DNA of 64,000 nt from Bacillota bacterium (GTDB lineage: Bacteria > Bacillota > Clostridia > Acetivibrionales > DSM-27016). How positions within the stretch are numbered: the first letter of the stretch is position 1; every line of letters starts with the position of its first letter. Positions 26,403 to 34,859 of this stretch are shown here, piece by piece. The position numbers and the translations under genes are program-made. The notes below the pieces were generated by a model that had not been told where the DNA came from, ran no database searches, and saw nothing but the letters and a program-made list of their open reading frames with translations. Where the stretch lies: NCBI GenBank assembly GCA_023390115.1, contig JAEWDM010000022.1:124001-188000 (forward strand). Direction: 5' to 3'.

Positions 26403-27149
26403 TTATATTAATACGCTTTGAATCTCTTTCGCTAAAATATCTATATTTACGGTGGTGTTAAAGCAAGGGCCGTTGGGCCTGAAGTTCAATACCCCTATCA
26501 CAGGGGTCCCCGATACATCGGCAATGCCGCTTGCGAGATCTCTTTCACATGCAACAGATATGACCAGCTCCGGCCTCTCCCTTTCAACAATTCCCCTTGC
26601 TGCCGTTCCACCCGTAACAATCCGCATTTTAACTCCCGTTTTTCCCACTGCATCTGTCATTTCTCCTATACAGCAGCCCCCGCATTTGCGGCAGTTGCCT
26701 ATATCGCTTGTTACCTTATATATGCATTTTGAGTTTTGAAGGCAGTGAGGCAAAAGCATAAGTACATTTTCCGGCATATACCTCTTTTTGTGAGATTTTA
26801 CCAGTATGTTATTAAGCTCTATGTAAAGCCTCCTCACCATGTCCCTATTGTTTTTAAAAAGCCCCGCAAGGAAAATGGCAATTGGGAAAACCAGTCTAAG
26901 TCCCACATTTACCAGCCACATGGCATTCTTATATACACGGTTTTCCTTGCATGAGTAAAATACCGCCGCAACTGAAAGTATAAAAAGAAGCATTATCACT
27001 ATTGTAACTGCTGTCAATATTAATAGTATTGCATTATACACGCCCAGCGTTGAAAACTTGTTTAAAAAAATAAAAGCAACGCATATCAAAAAAAGAAAAA
27101 TTATTGCCAGCAGAGATATGTCCATAAATTTTTTCAAGCTTCTATCCAA
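26403..27149 (-). CDS. DUF116 membrane protein
   Basis: About 248 residues. I favour the TTG at 27149 because GAGG is nine bases upstream; an ATG at 27164 is also open. Two N-terminal membrane segments are followed by another hydrophobic region, then a soluble domain with the cysteine motif CRKCGGCCIGEM near residue 160 and VISVACERDLASGI. DUF116 proteins sit with fmt, def and rsmB in many Clostridia. The Cys cluster suggests metal or Fe-S binding. The function is unknown. Confidence 0.82.
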   Translation of the reverse strand: MDRSLKKFMDISLLAIIFLFLICVAFIFLNKFSTLGVYNAILLILTAVTIVIMLLFILSVAAVFYSCKENRVYKNAMWLVNVGLRLVFPIAIFLAGLFKNNRDMVRRLYIELNNILVKSHKKRYMPENVLMLLPHCLQNSKCIYKVTSDIGNCRKCGGCCIGEMTDAVGKTGVKMRIVTGGTAARGIVERERPELVISVACERDLASGIADVSGTPVIGVLNFRPNGPCFNTTVNIDILAKEIQSVLI

Positions 27150-28074
27150 GGAACTCACCCTCATCTATTTTATGCCCAAGCATATATTCTTTGGCAGTCA
27201 TTCTCCTGCAGGAATCAAATTGCAGCTCCAATATCCTGAGCATTCCACTTCCGGAAGCTACAATAATGCCGCCGTCTGTCACTCCGCATATGCAGCCCGG
27301 CCTGTTTGAACAGCTTAAATCGTCAATGGCCTCTGTCTTCCACACCCTCATTCTTTCACCCTTATAGAAGGTATAGGCGCCGGGCCAGGGATTTGTCCCT
27401 CTTACCAGATTATGTATGCCCGTACAGTCCCCCGACCAGTCTATAAGCCCTGTTTCCTTTGTCATTACCGGTGCATAGGTAGCCTCCTCCTCTAATTGAG
27501 GCACTCTCTCCAAAGTACTGTTTTTCAGCCTTTCAAGCGTCTCCTTCAACACCTCGGCTCCCAGCGCCGACAATTTATCGTGCAGCTCTCCCGCAGTCAT
27601 TTCATCACTTATTTTTATTCCCTTTTTTAAAAGCATATCTCCGGTATCCATCCCTATATCGGTGTACATTGTGGTTATACCTGTAACTGCCTCCCCGTTT
27701 ATAATTGACCACTGAATGGGAGCTGCCCCCCTGTATTTGGGAAGAAGAGATCCATGAACATTTATGCACCCCATAGGAGCTATATCCAAAACTCCCCCCG
27801 GAAGAATCCTTCCATACGCGGCAGTCACAAGCAAATCGGGCTTTAAAGCCTTAAGCTCCTCTGCAAATTCGGGAGTTTTAACCTTTTGCGGCTGTATAAC
27901 CCTGATTGCGTTTTTCATGGCGTATTCCTTTACGGGAGGATAAGCAATTTTATTTCCCCTTCCCTTGGGCTTGTCGGGCTGTGTAACAACTGCCGCTATA
28001 TCATAGCCCTCTTTTAAAAGCATATCCAGGCTCGGAACAGCAAATTCAGGCGTACCCATAAATATTATTCTCAA
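27142..28074 (-). CDS. fmt: Methionyl-tRNA formyltransferase
   Basis: 310 residues from the TTG at 28074, giving the classic MRIIFMGTPEFAVPS start with GGAG eight bases upstream; a GTG at 28083 sits too close to that site. The formyl-folate domain has the NVHGSLLPKYRGAAPIQW segment with catalytic Asn/His, and a C-terminal tRNA-binding domain. It formylates initiator Met-tRNA. It follows def by a dozen bases, the usual pairing. Confidence 0.96.
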   Translation of the reverse strand: MRIIFMGTPEFAVPSLDMLLKEGYDIAAVVTQPDKPKGRGNKIAYPPVKEYAMKNAIRVIQPQKVKTPEFAEELKALKPDLLVTAAYGRILPGGVLDIAPMGCINVHGSLLPKYRGAAPIQWSIINGEAVTGITTMYTDIGMDTGDMLLKKGIKISDEMTAGELHDKLSALGAEVLKETLERLKNSTLERVPQLEEEATYAPVMTKETGLIDWSGDCTGIHNLVRGTNPWPGAYTFYKGERMRVWKTEAIDDLSCSNRPGCICGVTDGGIIVASGSGMLRILELQFDSCRRMTAKEYMLGHKIDEGEFLG

Positions 28075-28086
28075 TATTGTCACTCC

Positions 28087-28560
28087 TTACTCTTTTTCAG
28101 GCGAGTTCTCCAAATCTATAAGCCGGATTGCCTTATCCTTAAAAAGTATTCCCTCAAGATGATCCGTCTCATGGCACAACGCCACTGCAAGCAACTCCGA
28201 ACCCTCTATTGTAAATTCCTTTCCACTCCTGTTAAGAGCCTTTGCAACAACTCTTGCAGGCCGCTTAACCTCTCCCGCTATGCCCGGTATGCTCAGACAT
28301 CCCTCCATATCGGTTTGTTCTCCGTAGCTTTCAATTATCTCAGGGTTTATCAGCTCAATCAGGCCGTCTCCGACGTCTATTACGACGATCCTTTTAAGGA
28401 TACCCACCTGCGGAGCGGCAAGGCCGACTCCATCAGCCTTGTACATTGTCTCGGCCATATCGTCCAGAAGGGTGTGTATTTTTTTGTCTATAACCGCTAC
28501 CTTTTTTGATACCTTTCTTAATATTTCATCGCCGTCTGTCCTAATGCTTCTGATTGCCAT
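28087..28560 (-). CDS. def: Peptide deformylase
   Basis: 157 residues. Removes the N-formyl group from new proteins. Motif 1 GVGLAAPQVG, motif 2 EGCLSIPG (metal ligand Cys) and motif 3 HETDHLEG (metal His ligands and catalytic Glu-like position; most homologues have HEIDHL or HEMDHL) are present. The length is normal for type I enzymes. It is between priA and fmt. Confidence 0.96.
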   Translation of the reverse strand: MAIRSIRTDGDEILRKVSKKVAVIDKKIHTLLDDMAETMYKADGVGLAAPQVGILKRIVVIDVGDGLIELINPEIIESYGEQTDMEGCLSIPGIAGEVKRPARVVAKALNRSGKEFTIEGSELLAVALCHETDHLEGILFKDKAIRLIDLENSPEKE

Positions 28561-28643
28561 ACGCTACCTCCGTTTAATCACATATATATTTCTTCCTAAG
28601 CCAAGGATAAATATATATCCTGCCGATGCATGCAGTTTATATA

Positions 28644-31103
28644 TTATAGCATATTTAAAGGATTTATATCTATACCAAAGTCTACTGTATTATTACCCTT
28701 TTTTTTATAAAAATTATCAGACAATTGGCTTAGTATGCATATAAGCCTGTCAATGTCACCGCACTTTATTAAAATCCTCCACCTGTATTTTCTTTTAATC
28801 CTTTGAAGGGGAGCTCTTGAAGGACCAAGAAGCTCTATGCCGTCTTTTGCGTCGGACAGCGCCGCCAGAGCATTTTTAATTTCCTTAGCGGCATTAAAAA
28901 CCATCCTGTCGTTAACTCCGCTTAAAATAACAGTCGCTATATTTGTAAAGGGAGAATAATTCAGCATTTTCCTTACACTTATTTCCTGCTTGTAAAAAGA
29001 CCGGTAGTCATGGCTGCAAGCAGACAGGATGCTGAAATCCTCGGTATTATAGGTCTGTACTATAACTCTGCCGGGAAGCGAGCCCCTGCCCGCCCTGCCT
29101 GCCACCTGTGTTATCAGCTGAAAGGTTCTTTCAGAGGACCTGTAATCTCCCATATTCAGCAGGCTGTCCGCCGCCAAAACTCCTACGAGGGTTACGTTGG
29201 GGAAATCGTGTCCCTTAGCTATCATCTGGGTGCCTATCATTATGTCTGTATTCTGTTCCCTGAAGGCCTTCAATATATCCTCATGGGAGTTTTTATACGT
29301 GGTAGTATCCATATCCATCCGCAGCACGGAGCAATTATTAAAAACCTTCTTAATCTCCTCTTCAACCTTTTGAGTCCCTGTCCCGAAATGCTTGATATAA
29401 TTGCTTTCGCACCGGGGGCATTTTACGGGGTTTTTTACCGTATACCCGCAATAATGGCATATAAGCCTGTCGTCATGCAAATGGTATGTCATGGATACAT
29501 TGCAGTTAACACACATTACGGTATAGCCGCAGCTTCTGCAAAGCACAAATGACGAGTGGCCTCTTTTGTTTAAAAAGAGGATTGTCTGCTGCTTTGAATC
29601 CATATTTTTTGTTATTTCCTCAGTCAGTCTCCTGCTGAAGAGCGTACGGTTTCCTTCCTCCAGCTCCTTTCTCATGTCCACAAGCTCTACCTCGGGCATT
29701 ACCATGCTGTTTGCCCTGTCCCTCATTTCAAGAAGCCTGACCCCATTTTGAATGCCGTGACCTGCCTGAGAAGCATTATAAAAGCTTTCAACGGAAGGGG
29801 TTGCGGAGGCGTATAAAAGTATGGCGCCGCTATCACGGCACCTCTCTCCGGCAACCTCTTTCGCATTATATTTGGGAGTTGTCTCGGATTTATATGTATT
29901 TTCATGCTCCTCATCAATTATTATTATTCCTATGTTCTCAAGAGGAGCAAAAACTGCGGATCTTGCTCCAACCACCACTCTGATTTCGCCGTCTCTGATA
30001 AGCCTCCACTGATCGTACCTTTCACCCAATGACAGCCTGCTGTGAAGTACCGCAACGGCATTTCCGAATCTGCCCTTAAACCGTTCAACCATCTGGGGGG
30101 TAAGAGATATTTCAGGAACCAGGGCAATAGCCGTTCTGTCCATATCAAGGCAGTGGCGTATAAGCTGAAGATAGACCTCTGTCTTTCCGCTTCCGGTAAC
30201 CCCATGCAAAAGAATCTCTGAAAAAGCTCCTTTGTCCATTTCACGGGTAACCTGTTTTATTACTGCTGCCTGCTGATCCGTGGGCTTTAGAGGAGAGGTG
30301 GGCAGCACGGGCTTGTCCTTCAGCGGGTCCCTGTTTACTGTAATGTCCTTATAGTCTATATAGCCATGCTTTTTAAGCGTCTCCACAACACCTCTGGAAA
30401 CACCTGAAAATCTTATTATATCGGCAACTGAAATATACTCGTTGTCTATAAGCATTTCCAGAATCCTTATCTGCTGTATTTTTTTTATCCTGCTGCTCTC
30501 TATTTCTTCGAGCACCTCATCTCTGGGCAGCGCCAGATATGCAACGCGCATTGTCTTTTCTCCGACCCTGGATGAGCAGGTTTCATATGTGCTTACCATC
30601 CCCAGCTCTTTTAGCTCCTGCAGGTGTTTTTTCAGGCTTCGCGAATTTACCAGGGATTTCAGCTCATCAAATGTGCACTCTCCACCTGAGGCTTTTAGCG
30701 ACTCCAATATATTTTTAAGGGCGGCCCTCACCTCTCCGGTTTTTTCCAGCCTGACCATACACAGGCTTTTTACCCCTATTCCCGGTGGAAGCATGGCTCT
30801 TATAGCGTCGGAATATGTACATATATACCGGTGTCTCATCCATGCCGCAAGCTTCAGCATATCGACGCCCAATACAGGCCTGCTGTCTATTATCTGGCAT
30901 ATTTCCTTCAATGCCTTGCCATCCTGAGTATCAGACACCTTAAAAACATATGCCTCTATGAGCCTGTTGCCTTTTCCAAAAGGAACAATTACCCTTATTC
31001 CGGGCTTTACTTGTTCTTTGAGGCTTTCCGGCACTATATAATCATACTGCTTATCATAATTTCTTGCTGAATTGCTTACAGCTACCGATGCTACCGTACC
31101 CAC
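28644..31103 (-). CDS. priA: Primosomal replication restart helicase PriA
   Basis: 819 residues. Reloads the replisome at stalled forks. The N-terminal DNA-binding domain has the PFGKGNRLIEAYV region. The helicase core has Walker A GVTGSGKTEVYL near 310, IIIDEEHENTYKSE near 410 and QVAGRAGRG near 680. A zinc-binding cassette with four CxxC pairs (CRSCGYTVMC, CHYCGYTVKNPVKCPRC) lies near 540-590. The GTG start follows AAGGGG. Confidence 0.95.
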   Translation of the reverse strand: MGTVASVAVSNSARNYDKQYDYIVPESLKEQVKPGIRVIVPFGKGNRLIEAYVFKVSDTQDGKALKEICQIIDSRPVLGVDMLKLAAWMRHRYICTYSDAIRAMLPPGIGVKSLCMVRLEKTGEVRAALKNILESLKASGGECTFDELKSLVNSRSLKKHLQELKELGMVSTYETCSSRVGEKTMRVAYLALPRDEVLEEIESSRIKKIQQIRILEMLIDNEYISVADIIRFSGVSRGVVETLKKHGYIDYKDITVNRDPLKDKPVLPTSPLKPTDQQAAVIKQVTREMDKGAFSEILLHGVTGSGKTEVYLQLIRHCLDMDRTAIALVPEISLTPQMVERFKGRFGNAVAVLHSRLSLGERYDQWRLIRDGEIRVVVGARSAVFAPLENIGIIIIDEEHENTYKSETTPKYNAKEVAGERCRDSGAILLYASATPSVESFYNASQAGHGIQNGVRLLEMRDRANSMVMPEVELVDMRKELEEGNRTLFSRRLTEEITKNMDSKQQTILFLNKRGHSSFVLCRSCGYTVMCVNCNVSMTYHLHDDRLICHYCGYTVKNPVKCPRCESNYIKHFGTGTQKVEEEIKKVFNNCSVLRMDMDTTTYKNSHEDILKAFREQNTDIMIGTQMIAKGHDFPNVTLVGVLAADSLLNMGDYRSSERTFQLITQVAGRAGRGSLPGRVIVQTYNTEDFSILSACSHDYRSFYKQEISVRKMLNYSPFTNIATVILSGVNDRMVFNAAKEIKNALAALSDAKDGIELLGPSRAPLQRIKRKYRWRILIKCGDIDRLICILSQLSDNFYKKKGNNTVDFGIDINPLNML

Positions 31104-31138
31104 TTGGCACCCCTTCCGCGCTGACGTATTTAAATAAA

Positions 31139-31168
31139 GAAAACCGCCCTTTTTTGAGGCAGTTTTCA
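31139..31168 (-). terminator. Terminator upstream of priA
   Basis: On the minus strand GAAAACTGCC pairs with GGCGGTTTTC over ten base pairs (one G-U pair) and is followed by TTTATTTAAA. It lies downstream of the P-loop gene at 31.2 kb and separates it from priA. Confidence 0.65.
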
Positions 31169-31196
31169 GAAATTTCTTAATATAAAAAACATACTT

Positions 31197-31607
31197 TTAA
31201 GCTGCATACTCTTTCAGATATTCCGGCATTTTGTCCAAATCTCCGTTTATACTTATGTAAAAAGCTATATTATATTTTTGGGAAATACAATTTATTTCTT
31301 TAAAGAATTGTTCAAGAGTATTTATGTCTTCTTTTAAAAAGTATGTAAGTCCGTCGATAAATATCCCGTTAACATCATAATTACTTGAGATTATGCCATA
31401 CAGGAAGCCTATAAATACTGCCGGACTGTCCGGGGGAAATTCCGATACATTTATAAACCTGACCTTGTGACTCAAATTATACATGAGCTGGTTGCTGTCA
31501 TCAATAAAAACAACATTTTTTGCGTCCTCTAAAGCCATGGCATTTGCTGCATCCAAAAGTATTTTAGTCTTGCCCATCCCCTTCTTTCCATAAATCACTT
31601 TAACCAT
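31197..31607 (-). CDS. Small P-loop protein, function unknown
   Basis: 136 residues from the ATG at 31607, with AGGAA upstream. A Walker A loop GKKGMGKT begins at residue 7. A hydrophobic strand ending in Asp-Asp (VVFIDD) and another ending VNGIFIDGLTYF could supply Walker B. There is room only for a minimal RecA/AAA-like core, with no DNA-binding or membrane segment. I do not recognise a named family. It lies behind the electron-transfer locus and before priA, probably with its own terminator. Confidence 0.7.
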   Translation of the reverse strand: MVKVIYGKKGMGKTKILLDAANAMALEDAKNVVFIDDSNQLMYNLSHKVRFINVSEFPPDSPAVFIGFLYGIISSNYDVNGIFIDGLTYFLKEDINTLEQFFKEINCISQKYNIAFYISINGDLDKMPEYLKEYAA

Positions 31608-31725
31608 ATGTACCATTCCTTTCCTATTATTTGGTTTATTAAAAGAATGCTATATATTGTACTAATATTACAATAATATATTTTTGATTCTATTTCAAGA
31701 AGATTTTAAGGGCATATTACACGGT

Positions 31726-32685
31726 TCAGGCTTTGAGCTGTCCCAGCAGCTCCTTGAATATGTCGTTGTATTTATTTCCGGGAAGCCTGCCAAGAAGCTT
31801 AAATGCTCTGTTTATATAGCTTTCCAGAATTCTTTCTGAATTTCGCGTTCCCCCGGCTTCTGCTATAAGTCCGGTTATCCTTTCAATCCGGGATTGTGAA
31901 GCTTGCCCCCTGCTTTTAAACAAATCCTTTATCATGCTTTTCAGCTCTCCGCTTTCATTAATGGCATATATTACAGGCAAGGTAAGCACTCCCTTTGCTA
32001 TATCACTTCCCACAGGCTTTCCCTCACTTTGGGTATCCGATAAAAAGTTATTTAGATCGTCCCTTATCTGAAATGCCATTCCATAACAAAAGCCAAACCG
32101 GGTCAGATTTTTGCAAACAGGCACAGAGCATTTGGCAAGGTGCGAGCCCACAGAGCAGGCCGAAGCGAATAGTACTGCAGTCTTCCGGCTTATTCTTTTA
32201 AGATATGATAATACGGAAACGTCAGCATTATACCTGTCCTGATACTGATCCACTTCACCCTCGCATATTGTTTTTACAGCCCTTGCGACCATCTCCAGCC
32301 TGTCTAAGGGTATTCCGGCAGACAGCATCATTACGGCTTTTGTGAACAGGAAGTCTCCGGTGTATATAGCCATGTCATTGCCATACTTTTCAGAAACAGT
32401 CGCCTTCCCTCTCCTTAAGCTGGAGCAGTCTATTACATCATCATGTACAAGCGTCGCAGTATGGAGCAGCTCCAGAGCTCCGGCCATTGGAATAACCTTT
32501 CCGGCATTATATTTGCCGAATTTTGCCGATATTATTACGAATGCCGGTCTCAGCCTTTTGCCTCCCGCCCCGACAAGCTCGCTCACCACTGATGAGAGAA
32601 GCTTATTGCGGGACCGCATGTTGTCCGAAATTAATTTTTCTGTTAATGAAAGCTGGCTGTAAATATCAGGATATTTATTCCACAA
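31726..32685 (-). CDS. dmkB: Polyprenyl diphosphate synthase (DmkB-like)
   Basis: 319 residues, trans-isoprenyl diphosphate synthase fold. GGKRLRP precedes the first aspartate-rich motif DDVID near residue 84. The second motif reads DDLNN (near 213), so the last aspartate of the usual DDxxD is replaced by Asn, although the first two Asp remain. Homologues make the prenyl tail of demethylmenaquinone. It is last in a four-gene group with eetB, eetA and fmnB, matching DmkB of the Listeria extracellular electron transfer locus. A general heptaprenyl synthase is the alternative name. Confidence 0.85.
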   Translation of the reverse strand: MWNKYPDIYSQLSLTEKLISDNMRSRNKLLSSVVSELVGAGGKRLRPAFVIISAKFGKYNAGKVIPMAGALELLHTATLVHDDVIDCSSLRRGKATVSEKYGNDMAIYTGDFLFTKAVMMLSAGIPLDRLEMVARAVKTICEGEVDQYQDRYNADVSVLSYLKRISRKTAVLFASACSVGSHLAKCSVPVCKNLTRFGFCYGMAFQIRDDLNNFLSDTQSEGKPVGSDIAKGVLTLPVIYAINESGELKSMIKDLFKSRGQASQSRIERITGLIAEAGGTRNSERILESYINRAFKLLGRLPGNKYNDIFKELLGQLKA

Positions 32686-32732
32686 TACAAATCAACTCCT
32701 GCCTTGTAAAATGTCAAAATTGGGCTGTTAAT

Positions 32733-33251
32733 CTATTGGCTTATAATATTTATCTTTTTTAAGGCAGAAGAAAGAAAGCCGCTGCAAAGCCCCGTAAAGC
32801 ATCCCATCACAACTGACGCCCCGAGAAGCAACGGCATATACCCAAGCACTGCCGCAGTTTTCATTACAATGCAGGCTATAAGCACCTGACCGGTATTATG
32901 GGCTAAAGCACCGGCAATACTGATACCTGTCAGGCTTAAGGCTTTGGACATTTTCTTATAAAGGAGTGCCATTACAAGCACACTTAAAACTCCTCCGCTT
33001 ATACTAAAAAGAAAGAAAATAAGCCCGCCTGAAAAAAAAGACGAAAGGATGCATCGTATGATGACTACGGTTAAGGCATCACCATATCCTAAAAATATAA
33101 TGGCCAGCAGGGTTACAATATTCGCCAGCCCAAGCTTCATCCCCGTAACAATTGGGGGAATTGGAAGCATAGATTCAACCAGCGACAGTATCATAGCCTG
33201 GGAAACCATAACAGCAATAACTGCCAGTCTTTTTGTGCTATTCACAAGCAA
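32733..33251 (-). CDS. eetB: EetB-like membrane protein (Gx transporter/HepA family)
   Basis: 172 residues with five or six membrane segments filling the protein, including VTLLAIIFLGYGDALTVVIIR. It belongs to the family once named heptaprenyl diphosphate synthase component I, now often called Gx transporter. In Listeria EetB is required for flavin-based extracellular electron transfer. It lies between eetA and dmkB with short gaps, as expected. Its molecular activity is not established. Confidence 0.82.
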   Translation of the reverse strand: MLVNSTKRLAVIAVMVSQAMILSLVESMLPIPPIVTGMKLGLANIVTLLAIIFLGYGDALTVVIIRCILSSFFSGGLIFFLFSISGGVLSVLVMALLYKKMSKALSLTGISIAGALAHNTGQVLIACIVMKTAAVLGYMPLLLGASVVMGCFTGLCSGFLSSALKKINIISQ

Positions 33252-33267
33252 ATCTCCTTAAAAAATT

Positions 33268-33642
33268 TCAATATGCAACTCCGTCCAGCTCATTTGCATA
33301 CCCCTCAATCTTAATAATGGCACGGTTGGGGATACACACCGCCATGTCTCCCGGACGGGTCAGCCATCCGGTCTTGACACACAATTCATCCGGACAGCCG
33401 GCGTGTCCGAATCTTATACGCCCTTTTTCTACAAAAGCCGTTTCATTATATTTTCCCGGAATTTTTATCTTTTCATTCCTCTCAACCTTGTCCAAATCTA
33501 TTCTTCTTATAACACTGTCATTTTGAATAATTACTGCAATTCTGTGACTGCCTTCCGTGTTGTAAATTTTAAGCGAGACATATCCTGCAGCAGCAATTAA
33601 AGCTATAGACAATATAAGTATTATATCACCTTTTTTGAACAT
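33268..33642 (-). CDS. eetA: EetA-like NusG domain II protein
   Basis: 124 residues from the ATG at 33642, with AAGGA eight bases upstream; it overlaps the fmnB stop. One N-terminal membrane segment (about 6-25) is followed by an extracellular NusG_II domain with the conserved CPDELCVKTGWL and the following GDMAVCIPNRAIIKIEG. Three Cys are retained. In Listeria EetA is FMNylated and passes electrons outside the membrane; I did not identify the FMNylation threonine with confidence. Confidence 0.82.
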   Translation of the reverse strand: MFKKGDIILILSIALIAAAGYVSLKIYNTEGSHRIAVIIQNDSVIRRIDLDKVERNEKIKIPGKYNETAFVEKGRIRFGHAGCPDELCVKTGWLTRPGDMAVCIPNRAIIKIEGYANELDGVAY

Positions 33643-34660
33643 ATTCGAATTCCTTGCCTTCATCCTCAAAAATAAATTCATCCTTAAGCCCTGAGGTGGT
33701 ATAAATCTTTTTATCCTCCGTAATAAAAACAGCTTCGACTCCCTCCATGCTTTCTACAAGCTCCGTTCCCTTTTCAAGACCCAATACAAAAACCGCTGTG
33801 GACAAAGCGTCGGCGGCCATCGAGGAATCAGCCAGTATGGTTGCCCCAATTAAGCCTGAGCTGGAGGGATAGCCTGTACGGGGATTAAGTATATGGTGAT
33901 ATCTTACATTGTCCTTTTCAGAAAATCTTTCATAGTCTCCCGAGGTCACAACCGATTTATCGTAAACCTTAACCATCCCTATTATCTCTCCGTTTACCGC
34001 CCTGGGGTTTTGGATTCCTATACGCCAGAGCGTTCCATCAGGCTTTTTCCCAAGCACGGCTACATTGCCTCCGAGATTTATATAGGCCGATTTTATACCC
34101 CAGCGCTTATATATTTTTATTGCCTGATCTGCGGCATAGCCCTTGGCTATCGCTCCGAGATCCACTGCCTGCCCTTCTCTCGCAAGCCTTACAGTGCCGT
34201 TATTTGAATCAATATATATATCATTATAATTCACAAGGGATAAAAGCTTATCTATCTCTTTTTTTTCCGGGATTCTGAAATGCTCTGTAGATATTCCCCA
34301 GGCCTTTACAAGAGGGCCTACGGTGACATCAAAGGCTCCGCCGCTTATAGCGGAGTATTTTTTTGCCGTCTCCAGCACCTCCATAATATCGCTGTCCAGC
34401 TTTACGCTTTCTTTCCCTGATGCCTCATTTAAGGCTTCCGCCTGACTTCCCTGTGCATTTACAGTCATGGTATTCTCTATTTCACCAATTCTCGCCATGG
34501 CTTCGGCAGAGGCCTTGCGCGCATTCTGGCCGTAAACCTTTTCGGAAACCACCGTACCCATAAGAAAGCTCTGCTGTTCAAAATGCTTATCGCTTTTAAG
34601 CCAGAATGCGCCGAATACAAGCACTACTATAACTATTGCAGCTATTGCTATTTTCTTCAA
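33626..34660 (-). CDS. fmnB: FAD:protein FMN transferase (ApbE/FmnB)
   Basis: 344 residues. Attaches FMN covalently to threonines of extracytoplasmic proteins. An N-terminal membrane anchor (about 3-21) has no lipobox Cys, unlike the lipoprotein FmnB of Listeria. The ApbE domain has AVDLGAIAKGYAADQAI, INLGGNVAVLGKKPDG and a C-terminal metal-binding ADALSTAVFVLG. It starts the fmnB-eetA-eetB-dmkB group and lies back to back with ndh2. Confidence 0.9.
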   Translation of the reverse strand: MKKIAIAAIVIVVLVFGAFWLKSDKHFEQQSFLMGTVVSEKVYGQNARKASAEAMARIGEIENTMTVNAQGSQAEALNEASGKESVKLDSDIMEVLETAKKYSAISGGAFDVTVGPLVKAWGISTEHFRIPEKKEIDKLLSLVNYNDIYIDSNNGTVRLAREGQAVDLGAIAKGYAADQAIKIYKRWGIKSAYINLGGNVAVLGKKPDGTLWRIGIQNPRAVNGEIIGMVKVYDKSVVTSGDYERFSEKDNVRYHHILNPRTGYPSSSGLIGATILADSSMAADALSTAVFVLGLEKGTELVESMEGVEAVFITEDKKIYTTSGLKDEFIFEDEGKEFEYVQKR

Positions 34661-34859
34661 AACATGCCTCCGTTCATCATTATAGACAATATTATAAATA
34701 ATTGCGTCTGAGTTTTCAACGATGTTTTTTGATAATATTTTTCTTGTAAATGCGTAATACTATATGAATGACAAGGCATACCCAATTGTATATTGCACAA
34801 ATCAAACCCATTTTATGTGATTTTTATTGGGATAGATTATTTTTAAGGAGGTATCCGGT

